Origin: Lytechinus variegatus
Lineage: Eukaryota > Echinodermata > Echinoidea > Temnopleuroida > Toxopneustidae
Assembly: GCF_018143015.1 (NCBI RefSeq)
Contig: NC_054756.1
Span: 20,641,298-20,705,297, forward strand
Direction of reading: 5' to 3'
DNA length: 64,000 nt
In this document: positions 1 to 9,821 of the stretch, piece by piece
How positions within the stretch are numbered: position 1 is the first letter of the stretch
Layout of the letters: every line of letters starts with the position of its first letter
Position numbers and translations under genes: made by a program
Notes under the pieces: generated by a model
What the model saw: the letters and a program-made list of their open reading frames with translations, nothing else
What the model was told of the DNA's origin: nothing
Databases searched by the model: none

Positions 1-64
1 AATTATTAAGCTTATGATTCATTCTTGTTTTTTGGTATCCTCTTTCGATTCAAAATTACGACAG

Positions 65-1056
65 TGAGTCCCTGCAGTCCATCTGGTCAAGCACTAGGCA
101 TCGCTGATGATGCTTACTCCGAATCGTCTTGCTCCTCTACCAGCAACTGCGGCTCTGCTGCCCGTTTGGACGGTACTTCGATTTGGAGGCCATCTCTGTC
201 TAACGATTTGCAATGGATACAAGTTCAGCTGGAGTATAGTATCGTGACGGCCATAACCATTCAAGGTAATGCCTCTGTTGGTATCAATGAGTGGATGACA
301 TCCTTCACCATTTCTTCTAGTTTGGACGGAGCAAATTGGAATGATTATGTTAACGTATACTCGGGATTAACTGAGGTGAGTTAAGAAAAGAAGAATTGTC
401 CTTTGTGTGCTATTAATGAGAAATAACGTTGCTATCCAATACCACGAGCGGTATTCTTAGTCATCTTGAAGTTTTAAAAATGGAAAGATATAGAACTTTA
501 TTTCATGTCACAAATCGGAAGAGCGGCTTTCATGAGACGGTGACGTCATAAAACAGAAAGTTAAGATATAAGAAATTGGTTGTATCATTTGATTGATTTT
601 CGTTAACCCCTTATTATTTCTCATTTTCAGTTTTATGCCTTTAATAGAATCAACGTGATCTGGAGCCCGTTGCATACAACTACTGCAACTTTTCCATTAT
701 TGTCATTACCATAGGAAACTTAATTGCGATTGACTGCTGAGATTTATTACCATGGTGGTTGACAATCATATTGGTAAAGTAACCATAGTTGTTCCTCTCT
801 ATGAAATGGACCCAAGACTTCTTCTTGAAAATGAAATTAGGTATTTACAAAAATACATTTCACGAATGATAACATTTTTGATTGAACTATTATTTTAAGA
901 TATTTCCAGGAAATTATGACTTGAGTAGCCATGTGACTCACACGTTCATTAGGCCAATCGTTTGCCGATATTTTCGGCTTAATCCAAGGACCTTTGAGAC
1001 CTACATAGCTGTCGGAATGGAACTCTACGGATATGGACCTCTAACGGATGTTGTAG
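65..1056 (+). CDS. Gene 1 discoidin domain 1 (exons 65-375 and 900-1056)
   Basis: The first exon begins after an acceptor ending ACGACAG at 64 and encodes a domain start with CSPSGQALGI, then QWIQVQLE (the buried strand typical of F5/8C) and SSSLDGANW before a GTGAGT donor at 376. The second exon begins after TTTTAAG at 899 and encodes FPGNYD, then THTFIRPIVCRYFRL and MELYGYGP, the usual end of a discoidin domain. This second exon is 157 nt, the same length as its counterpart in gene 2. The split in mid-domain at phase 0 is also shared with gene 2. Confidence 0.88.
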
Positions 1057-4000
1057 GTAGGTCAAGAGTATAACATGCAAACAGTAGGCCTAAAGGTAAT
1101 GTCTCATTATTGCTATTACTTTTTTTTAGTATGTTGAATACTTAAATGGCATGAAACATACTGTAGTTTGGTAATTTTTGATGATTTTGAGGAGTTTAAC
1201 ATTTTGACGCACCCGTCGTGACCTTTGGAAGACTCTTTGTTTCTGTTATGGTAATTCTGATCGAAATTACGCCAAGCTGATATATATACGGCATAACTAA
1301 TGATATAGGGGAAAAAAAATCGTCATAGTTGATCAGGCAAATTGGCTGACCTTATTAGGCGGCAGAAAATACTCTCGAGCCTTCTTATCAAAGTGGAACA
1401 ATGTCAAAGCGGGAATTCGAACCAACAACCTTACGATCATGGCTCTAATGCTCTAACCACTGGACCGCACGACCCTTGATGGCATGACCTGCGTGATGAT
1501 TGATCTGAAATGTGATATGAATCTGGTTGATTTTTCATAATCTATTATGATAATCATTTATGGTGACACACAGCAGAAGCTGTGTTGTTTACAGGTGTAC
1601 ACCACACCAGTCATTTTACTCCAGTGTTAAATTAGTGTTGTCAGTGTAAGTGCAACAGCCATGAGTGTTATTTCATGACGCTTTTACACTCGTTTGTGTT
1701 ATGTACAAACTCAAAAGAGTGTTTCATCTCTTAGGGATGTGGTCCTCTACGGACACCAACTGGGGTCATATTTAACGCTCCAGTTTTTACAGTTAAGAAT
1801 TTTTCAAAATGGCGTTTGGATGACGTCATGATATAAAAGTGACCTCGAATGGCTATGATAGACTACATGGGTAACATGGAATTGACTGGACCGATGCAGA
1901 TATAGAGGGCACAAAACTTTTAGGTAAAATGATAAAGCATAAAACTAAAAAATTCTGACGATTTGAGGAGGTGATTTTCATACTGCTGACAGACCATACC
2001 TAATAATAATGATACTGATAATGTCATGTATTTTCCTATTTAACGTTTTATCCTTTTATTTGTGTATTTTTCTCATCGCGTAGGCCTGCTAGGAAGCGTA
2101 TTTATCAATTCAATTTAAAAACATATTTTGATTGTATAAAGTACACTCGCTGGAGTTACCTAACAGTCGTGCTGCTACGTTATTATAATTATATTCCAAT
2201 ATTGTTTGCTTGTTTCTTTTTGTTTCAAGCTTCACTAAACTTGGCTATGAAACCTGGATGCAGCCCCCCTGTACTTGGTGAGGGTCTTGGCGTCGAAGAT
2301 GGTCGTATACCAGACAGTAGCCTGACTTCATCAACCGTCATAAATGCCGGTAACCATGTGCCCAGTCAGGGAAGGCTCAATTCGAATAGTGCCTGGATTC
2401 CACTTGATTCGGACACCAACAAGTGGGTGAAGGTAACATATTCTCGAGTATTTCTGGAAAATTGAATCACCATTGTCCCCGGAACACAAAGGTTGTGGTT
2501 GATCGTACGCTCGATTATCACGATTGATTGTACATTATAGTCAATGCAATCAATCGTAGAAAATGTGGTACTAAGCTTTGTGTTACGTGCCCTGCTTTTA
2601 TATTTGCGTCCGAAAATTCTATATTCCCAAATTGCCAATGACCTATGTCCGCTAGGTATCTGCACAAGCTCTAGAAAATACGATAAAAGGGGAAATTTCT
2701 CGCTTAATACATGTTCGTGAGTAATTTGCAAAACGATATATTCCTGGTTGCTCTCTCCGAGTAGCTCCGGGAATTTTAAACGTTCCCCATTTCTTTAGAC
2801 TATAGGACTACCGCTAGTCTCCGAGACACCCTGGATACATATCTTTGCGATTTCCAAGGTAATTGAGTGAAACCTGGCAGATTTTGACTCCGTCTCATGA
2901 ATATTGCCTTTCGGTGAGCGCTTAGACCTTTGTCGTGGAGACTTCATGAATACTTATACTGCAACAATAAAAATGAAGTCGTTGCGAGATAGTGTCTTTG
3001 GATAAAAGAAAAATAGAAAAACTTTCGTACTGCTAATGACTGTCCAAAAAGAGCGAACACTAGAAAATCGATTTCACTTGAATCTACCGGTCACTTTCCG
3101 ACCCGTTTTGTAAAAAAAGAGTCCTTACATTTTACGTCGGATGTGATTCCGTAAGTGACATAAACAACCAGGTCTTCAAACGAGAGTTTTAATCGCAAGT
3201 ATCCCACTTCTGTTTTTTCAAAAGTTGGTAATCAGAATCAACCATTAACATAAAAAGTAAATTGTTTCTTCCCTATTTCGTGGCACCCGGTGCATATGCT
3301 TCTCCTAGATACTCGAAGCTAGGGTCACACCAAAACCGAATTCCCCCGAATGAAATCGGATTGATTCTGACTTGATATGGCCTGATTCTGATGGATTCGG
3401 AACCTATTCCTATCTGATTCGGGGAGCTCCCCGAATAGAGACGAATGGGTCAGGAATATGTCCCGATTCAGCGCAGAATCGCCAAGAATTATTGACCTGT
3501 TTCAATTTCGGCCATCCCGAATAAAGATCAATGCCACCAGGATAGTGGCAAGAATCGAGCCAAAGGTACTCAGAATTGGGCCGAATGTGACCCGATTGCT
3601 CCGTTTACAGCCGAATGATGACCCGAATGTTGAACCGAATCGGAAGAAATATGGTAAAATGCGCCAAGCTCGGACCGTTACGCCCCGAATGAAACGAATA
3701 CGTCCGAATCTGCCGAAAAATACTCCGAATGCCTCCCATAATCCAACTGAATATCATCCGAATACATCCAAAATTTGGCCAGAATTAAATTTAATTTGGT
3801 CACATTCGAGAGTATTTTGGAGGGTATTCCGTTTTTTTTTAAAACGAGCCGAATTCCTCCGCGAATGTTCCCGAACCCCTCCTGAAATATTTCGAGGATA
3901 GAGAACAGAGTAGGCCTACTCCCGAAACCACCCGAGTATGGATTTGCAGCTGATTTGGCACCGGGGGGGGGGGGGGGCGGCACTCAGTATATAATGCATA

Positions 4001-5633
4001 GTGGGTATGTGCCGCGGAGGGGACACCCCCATATTTAGACCCAAATATCCGTTCCAAAGCATAGCATTTTTGTCTTATTTAGAAAAAGAACAAAGAAATC
4101 CGCTCCAAAGCACAGCATTTTCTTCTTATCGAGAGAGAGAAAAAAAGAAGGAAATCCGCTCCAAAGCTTCGCACATTATTTTTTCGTTACGCCGTTCCGG
4201 TCGCATTGATCTGCTACGATAAGCTGCAATTGGTGAAAAGCGGCCGCAGAGCGCTGTCCGATCATCGCCTCTGCGTGAGCGCACTCGGCGGCCGTGCCGC
4301 CGGGCTAGCTGCATCATGCACGCATGCCCGTTCCATAGGGATGCATACGCACTCACACACTGGCGATCCGTTCCAAGGACCCCCGTTTTCACAAACATTT
4401 GTAGGTCCGAAACCCGCTCCGAGGACCCTCCGTTTTACAATAAGCCCGCTCCAAGGCCCCTGTTTTTTTGTCTCGCCCGCGGCACACCCCTACCACTTTT
4501 TTGGTCGAGTGCCCCCACCGGGATTCGGCATGTTCGGTTCCGGTGTATCCCTATTAGCTTCACATACGGCATTGTTTTTATTTGGTAGGTGTATATGATC
4601 CTTACGTGAAATGAAATATGTTCCACTTAATTAAAATAAAAAATCTTACATCTTTTAACTCATTAATAGATTGATCTTAGCAAAGACACTCTGGTAACCG
4701 GTGTTATTACACAGGGACGATACATGGGGCTCGGTGAAAAGGTAACCTCGGTGTCCATAACTTACTCAACGGACGATACAGAATGGATTCATCCACTACG
4801 ACAGCTCTGTGGCACTGTGATAGTGAGTGAATGTCATCAAAGTAATACCTCGGTCACATTTGCTCTACGGCGGTACGACATGTCGAAAACAGCTTGTTCA
4901 ATCATTTTGTGTGTGTACCAGCTACGTATCTAGGTTTCAATAAAAATGAATAAAACGGCTCTTTTCGACTCGCCGTACGACCGCCTAAGAGCAAATGTGA
5001 CCGAGGTCGCGTTTGTTATGAATTGCAATTTCATACTTTTGATAGATATAATTGCAGTCTTTAGCTTGAAAGATGGATCGGCATCACTTACAGGTAGACA
5101 GTATTTTAGGGGATAGGTCGAATCAATCCTGGCTCTGCAAATGTGGCACTATTTTTATCATTTACTTCATACCTTCGCAAACTTAACCCCCCCAATAAAA
5201 AGACATTCAGGCCTATTTTGGTATATAAGCGTGTATCCTGGCTGTACTGTGCTACCCACAGTCTGGCACGCCTCGCAAACTTTTTCATTAACCCTTCTGC
5301 AACAAAGGAAGAACGACAGAACAGAGCATTAAATGAAAAAGAATAACAAAACGAAGCAGCAAGTATCGTTAAGAAAGTTTTTTTTTGAGGGGTGGCAAGG
5401 ATTGGGGTGACCGATGTAATTATTTTTATTCTCTCATATTTATTTTCTTTACAATACATTCACTCGATTGTTTCTTTTCGCTTCCACAGACATATCCAGC
5501 AAACTTTGATCAGGATACGTACGTGACCATAGTATTTCCTAAGCCAGTTACTGCGCGATACGTCAGGATTCATACTCCGACATACAACCATCATGCGTCT
5601 ATGAGATTTGAAGTACTTGGCATCAACAACTAA
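65..5633 (+). CDS. Gene 1: discoidin-domain protein, 3' part (5 exons)
   Basis: Exons: 65-375, 900-1056, 2230-2432, 4670-4822, 5490-5633 (stop TAA). All have AG/GT borders and phases that join without a break, giving 321 codons after a leading two-base split codon. The product carries two F5/8 type C (discoidin) domains, a fold that binds glycans, phospholipid or collagen at the cell surface or in secreted proteins. The first exon starts in phase, so the coding sequence continues left of the window; by comparison with gene 2, the missing part should hold a signal peptide, an EGF domain and an SRCR domain. In the last exon about two thirds of residues match gene 2. The introns hold a tRNA-like SINE, a CCGAAT-rich repeat and two inverted-repeat elements. 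The ligand is unknown. Confidence 0.88.
640..800. mobile_element. Diverged copy of the CCCGTTTCAT hairpin MITE
   Basis: The stretch reads GGAGCCCGTTGCATACAACT, then ACTTTTCCATTATTG, TTGACTGCTGAG and further blocks that match, with many changes, the intact hairpin element at 39075-39232. The right end is degraded. It sits in the intron between the two exons of gene 1 discoidin domain 1. Confidence 0.5.
1379..1478 (-). repeat. tRNA-derived SINE (head region), minus orientation
   Basis: Read on the minus strand this stretch has a tRNA-like layout: an A-box-like GGTCCAGTGG near 1455-1470, then a B box GGTTCGAATTCC at 1412-1423 at the usual spacing. It lies in the intron between gene 1 exons 900-1056 and 2230-2432. 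The acceptor stem does not pair well and the flanks continue as repeat-like sequence, so this is a SINE head, not a working tRNA. Confidence 0.6.
2230..5633 (+). CDS. Gene 1 discoidin domain 2 (exons 2230-2432, 4670-4822, 5490-5633)
   Basis: The domain opens with KPGCSPPVLGEGLGVEDGRI and NKWVKV, continues with DTLVTGVITQGR and SVSITYSTDDTEW, and closes with TYPANFD, PVTARYVRI and MRFEVLGINN followed by TAA. Ending a few residues after the last discoidin strand means there is no C-terminal anchor, so a secreted protein is inferred. The 153-nt exon at 4670 starts straight after CATTAATAG. Its donor at 4823 lies only 26 bp before a hairpin MITE. Confidence 0.88.
3320..3905. repeat. CCGAAT-motif foldback array
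   Basis: A stretch in a gene 1 intron in which CCGAAT or its complement ATTCGG recurs every 10-25 bases. The left part carries mainly ATTCGG-type copies, the right part mainly CCGAAT-type copies, and near 3417-3436 there is a local palindrome, GATTCGGGGAGCTCCCCGAAT. The layout resembles the CGAA-rich family at 36357 but the motif differs. An open frame of 147 codons here is a by-product of the repeat and is not a gene. Confidence 0.6.
3961..4520. mobile_element. Non-autonomous DNA element, CCGGGGG...CCACCGG ends
   Basis: The left end has a run of G, then GGCACTCAG and GTGGGTATGTGCCGCGG. The right end carries the reverse complement of the same blocks in order: CGCGGCACACCCCTACCAC, then GAGTGCCCCCACCGG. 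The terminal inverted repeats are therefore about 45-55 bp. Inside, a unit around ATCCGCTCCAAAGC is repeated several times. No transposase frame was seen. It lies in the intron before gene 1 exon 4670-4822. Confidence 0.65.
4849..5006. mobile_element. Hairpin MITE, CGGTCACATTTG family, copy 1
   Basis: Long terminal inverted repeats begin CCTCGGTCACATTTGCTCTA and end with the reverse complement, with GGTACGAC/GTACGACC and CGAAAACAG/CTTTTCGACT blocks pairing further in. It lies 26 bp downstream of the donor at 4823, in the last intron of gene 1. A second, less diverged copy is at 7235-7391. Confidence 0.75.
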
Positions 5634-6495
5634 ACTAACAAGTTAACTCCTATCTGTTTCATCCGACGTTTATACGTTTATTCGATGTCGGTCCTGTATT
5701 ATGCGTGGTGAAAAAATGTGGATATTTTTTTCTGAGCAGCTGTTCGAAAAATCACGTTGGTCAATCTTTCAAAAACTGAATTTTTGGAGCTAATTCAATT
5801 TAGTTTCCGAGTCTAGAAATTCCTTTCAGCCACGTTTTAGGATGCCATTTAGTATGTTTAGAATTTTGAAATGGCTGCTTTATACAGTGTAGGGAATTGC
5901 ATATTGACATAAATTTCCGGTTGTGAACATTGTTGATAATTGTCTGACATTGTGATGAATATTCATTTTTATGTTGAATCCTATTTAGATCGACTGCCAT
6001 CTCGAAAATTCAAGATTTATTTATTCATTCATTCATACATATTTAAACAGGTTCACAAGATCAGATCTATAATTACTGCTTTGCATCTTGGTCCTGGTGT
6101 ATGATAACATAGTAAAATAGTAATTGAAAGTAATTACTAGTAATTAAAATTAAGGTATGAATCCTTTAACTCAAAATCAGGGTAAGACATAAAGAAATAT
6201 CAATGTAATAAAAACATGACAATTTTATTGAAGGCCTTTATATAACGAACGTAAATTAAATAGGCCTGTAATGAAAGAATAGATAGTATAACCTTAGCAC
6301 ATGCATGTATATAAACAATAGCAAACAAGTTGGGCCGACAGTTGTGAATAATCATAGACAGATAAAATATTGTAATGTAAAATTGTAGAAATGATATAAG
6401 TTCAGGGATTGGATGATCATGACACATTAAATTAAGATCTTTTGTACACAAACTTGAAAACATGCAAGGATTGAGCATTTTGGAAATTTGTTGGT

Positions 6496-6544
6496 AATTC
6501 CCCTCATGTCTTTGTCAATTTTCGACAAAGACATGAGGGGAATT
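6496..6544. repeat. Perfect 21-bp hairpin with 7-nt loop
   Basis: Arms 6496-6516 and 6524-6544 are exact reverse complements (left arm begins AATTCCCCTC, ends CTTTGTC). The loop is AATTTTC. The arms contain mixed bases, so this is not simple-sequence pairing. It sits 8 bp left of the inverted-repeat element at 6552. Confidence 0.85.
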
Positions 6545-6551
6545 TATACCG

Positions 6552-6960
6552 TGTCTACACTTGATCGGCTTTTGGTTCTGAACCAAAAGCCGATGGAGAA
6601 TCGGCTTTTGGTTTGCGTTTACAAGTTGTTATATACAGCTCGCGGTTCAGAACCGCGAGCCGATGCGAAAACCTGAAATGATACACACACCAACAACATA
6701 CGTCATAAAAACGACAACGCTGGATCCGTGCGCTTACAATTACGTCACATTGGCAAAGTAAATGAAATGCCACTAATTGCCGATGCAGAATCGGCTTTCT
6801 GTTTACACGTAGTAAAAAAAGCCGATTCTGCATCGGCTCGCGGTTCAGAACCTACTACTTTGGTGGTGCAAATTGCCGGTTCCGAACCGCGAGCCGATGC
6901 AAGTTAATCGCGTTTACACGCTATGAAAAAGCCGATGCAAAAGCCGATTAAGTGTAAACA
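6552..6960. mobile_element. MITE with TGTNTACACTT ends and CGGCTTTTG motifs
   Basis: Left end TGTCTACACTTGATCGGCTT pairs with the right end AAGCCGATTAAGTGTAAACA. Inside are several perfect small palindromes made of CGGCTTTTGG/CCAAAAGCCG and CTCGCGGTTC/GAACCGCGAG, so the element could fold into a branched structure. No coding capacity. It lies between gene 1 and the channel gene. Confidence 0.75.
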
Positions 6961-7234
6961 TGTTCTTGAACGTTTGGAATGCGTGTGTTTCAATGAGTAG
7001 GGTTGGGCTCAATTATAAGGTAATTGATCAATTAATTACAATTTTTAAAGTAAATTAATTGAAATATGAAAAAACATTTTCCAGTCAGGGAAAAATCAAG
7101 GAATTTGATTTTAAAGATATACCTCAACTCAGGGAAAATGTCTCCAATAAAGAAAAAAAATCAGAGAAATTTGATCGGCCGAAAAGTCGAAAGCAAGGTA
7201 GTCAGTCAGACTCTGTTATATTTTGTTGCTTATA

Positions 7235-7391
7235 CCATGGTCACATTTGTTCTACGGCGGCCGTACGGCGAGTCGAAAACAGCCGTTTTGTCAATTTTGA
7301 TTCAAACCACCTAGATGTAGTTGGACAAAAATTGTTGAAACGGCTGTTTTCGACTCGCCGTACGGCCGCCGTAGAACAAATGTGACCATGG
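7235..7391. mobile_element. Hairpin MITE, CGGTCACATTTG family, copy 2
   Basis: About 55-bp arms, almost perfect: CCATGGTCACATTTGTTCTA, CGGCGGCCGTACGGCGAGTC and GAAAACAGCCG on the left are mirrored on the right. The loop is about 45 bp. The arms are better preserved than in the copy at 4849-5006, suggesting a more recent insertion. Confidence 0.85.
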
Positions 7392-8393
7392 CATTATCAA
7401 AACAACCTCCATTGAATGGCTGGTTATGGTGGTACTAATTAGTTTTACATATTATTTTCATATTGAAAATACACGTTATTCACTACAACAACTTAGAAAA
7501 ACATGCGAAACTGGAAATTGGTTTAAATAATTATCGGTGAATTTTTAAACTTCATCAGGGAATTGTGTTTTCTTGAAAAGCCGAGAACCCTGTATATATA
7601 TTATTGAAGACTGCATCATTTACTTCTAGCAAAAAGGTCCTTTAAAAGTTAATATATAAACAAAACGAGATGACAGTGACCTGAGTAGGAATCTGCTGTG
7701 AGTGATACAAGCCTGCAGTGTTCACGGTTCTAAACTGCGCACGAGCAGTAAAAAGGTCATTTGAGATAAACCATGAAGGTGGCTTTCAAATTCACTGACA
7801 TAGGCATTCGTGATTTGATTATTCATGTATTCCTTAATTTCAAAATATTCATTTTATCACATCCAAGCTGAAGAGTAATAAATAGAGCCTTCATAATCAC
7901 TGGTATTTGACATTAGCCTAACCGATAGTCAAATGTGCCGAAGACAATGAAACAGATTTCCAAACATTATCCCAGGTGTACTATTCTAGTCACCTGGTCT
8001 ATACAATGCCTTTTGTTCTTAGAATGAATACTCTACCGGTAAAGCTTACACAACATCTACATTTGAAAATGATAATGCTTATCTTAATGAAAAATCACAA
8101 AGGTCATTTGAGAAAAGTTGATCATGTTGATCATGAGCTAACCGTGAACTGGCTTATGATCTCCTCTCATTCCTCTATATATTTTGTTGATGTAAACTAA
8201 TACGTAAACAGTAAATCTATCCGAATCTTAATGCTGGATATATATATATATACTTCACAAGGTATAAACCATTTCCCTCTCTTAATATATATTATGAAAT
8301 ACATATGCGTAACGTTGTAATGTTATATTTCAATTTTCAATTGCTTGATGTCAATGTTTTGTATATATTATACTATATTTGAATGAGCTGATG

Positions 8394-8670
8394 TAAAGGC
8401 TTGGTCCCACTGCACTAACGGATGCAGAAAGGGTGTAAAACAGAAAAGCATCATGCCGTCAGTTGTAAAACGTTATGTATTCGTTATTATATACGTTATG
8501 TACGTGTTTCATACGCTATATATCCGTCGCTTACGATTTCATTGTTCGCCCATTTTGTTAATTCTCTGTAGCGGATGAAAACGGATATCGAGCCACCCCG
8601 AAATTTTGCTTGTCCGCTGTATGCGTTATGAATACGTGTTGTGTCCGTCGGCCAGTGGGACCAGGCCTTA
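8394..8670. mobile_element. MITE with GGTCCCACTG inverted ends
   Basis: Left end TAAAGGCTTGGTCCCACTG pairs with the right end CAGTGGGACCAGGCCTTA with a few mismatches. The interior is rich in ACGTATTCGTTA-like and TACGTTATG words with no open frame. 277 bp, intergenic. Confidence 0.7.
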
Positions 8671-9062
8671 GTGCGTACCTGAGTAATAAAAATCTGATAT
8701 ACGGCATATCAACTGAACATTTTACTTTAGGTTCTTAGAAATAATGAAAATGTATGACGCATCATGAATGAACCATATACCTAATAATTTCGATAAGAGA
8801 GTATCACAGACACACATTATCTAACATGATCTAATCAGGATAGTTACTTGATAAAAATAATATGATTCAATATCTTTCATCGTATAGATCGTGGATGTAT
8901 AATGAACATTTTGTTGTCAGTAATGATACTAGTAGTAATAAAAATCATCAGAAAATTGATTTTCGTAAGAGCTAAGTTTTTTTTTAAAATCCCTTTGTTG
9001 ATATCTTAATCTCGGTTGTATAGATAGAATACAATGTTTGATTGGTTATGTGGGTGATCTCG

Positions 9063-9236
9063 TACACTCTAAAAAATGAAGTGCTAATTCAGCTCTTAAA
9101 GAGCGTGTATAGTGACTGCACTTCGGAGTGCTGATTTTTCTCGTTCAAATTTGAACTAGACAAATCAGCACTCCGAAGTGCAGTCACTATGCACGCTCTT
9201 TAAGAGCTAAATTAGCACTTCATTTTTGAGAGTGTA
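9063..9236. mobile_element. Near-perfect full-length hairpin MITE, TACACTCT ends
   Basis: The left arm, from TACACTCTAAAAAATGAAGT through GTGACTGCACTTCGGAGTGC, is mirrored almost base for base by the right arm ending ATTTTTGAGAGTGTA. The arms are about 75-80 bp with a short AT-rich loop near 9145. Few mismatches imply a young copy. Confidence 0.85.
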
Positions 9237-9428
9237 GATTGCATTGATATCGCGTATGATCAATGGGAAAAATCAGACACATGTTCAATCGGTAATATGA
9301 CTATCATAATGCAGAACCAATGGCTTGTTTTTGAAATTCAATAGCGAGTTTTTGCAAAGGGACGCACAACGCATTCAAAAACGTAGTAAATGTATTAAAT
9401 GCCCTTTAAATGACGATAAAGAGCTTGG

Positions 9429-9571
9429 AGGTCTTTGTCGATAATTGTTGAACCGGAACAGCAGTTTCGTCCCGAGTTCCGGGGCTGACGAAAGATTGCA
9501 GACACGTCGTTTGTCCAGAATCAAGGGAAAAACTGCGTTTTTGATTGACGAATTTTCGACAAAGCCTTTTA
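9429..9571. mobile_element. Hairpin MITE, GGTCTTTGTCGA family, copy 1
   Basis: Left end GGTCTTTGTCGATAATTGTT pairs with the right end GACGAATTTTCGACAAAGCC. Internal blocks CAGCAGTTTCGTCC and GGGAAAAACTGCG also pair. A second copy lies at 34843-34981. This copy is about 150 bp beyond the stop codon of the channel gene, so it may lie in its 3' untranslated region. Confidence 0.7.
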
Positions 9572-9720
9572 GGTTGTTCTTGTTCATGAAGGGCATTTAA
9601 CAATACATTTTCTCTGTTCTTACACTCTCCGAACGTCTCGGCGTAAAAGCTCCGCAATTACTTAAAAAACATAAACACGCTGAGTTGAATTGAACTTGAC
9701 TTGAGATCAATCTCATTGTA

Positions 9721-9821
9721 TTATATCTTCGAGACGAACGAGTGCCCGCAGAGATCCAGTATTTCAAATATCGTCAAAAGACTCCCGCCAAGCCACAGGC
9801 CCAGTGCGCCACCTATGTCAG
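9721..9821 (-). CDS. Channel exon 10: TM2, selectivity filter and C-terminus
   Basis: It encodes DIGGALGLWLGGSLLT, FEILDLC and a stop TAA at 9723-9721. The selectivity triplet, GAS in ASICs, reads GGS, still fitting the family rule G/S-X-S. The residue before DIGG, the degenerin position, is a small Ser. The tail after TM2 is only about ten residues, much shorter than in most ASICs. Confidence 0.94.

Larger units (their letters stand above)
5634..9720. other. Intergenic region between two 3' ends; several hairpin MITEs
   Basis: This 4.1-kb stretch separates the stop of gene 1 (+) from the stop of the channel gene (-), so it must hold both 3' untranslated regions. I saw no convincing coding exon. 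Recognised content is a perfect hairpin at 6496-6544 and inverted-repeat elements at 6552-6960, 7235-7391, 8394-8670, 9063-9236 and 9429-9571. The parts in between are AT-rich and show nothing I can name. Confidence 0.6.

Noticed and set aside
1405-1478. Functional tRNA gene on the minus strand
   Set aside because: A and B boxes are present but the acceptor stem does not pair and there is no terminator; a SINE head fits better.
3458-3901. 147-codon plus-strand frame
   Set aside because: It follows from CCGAAT word repetition in an intron; no domain or splice evidence.
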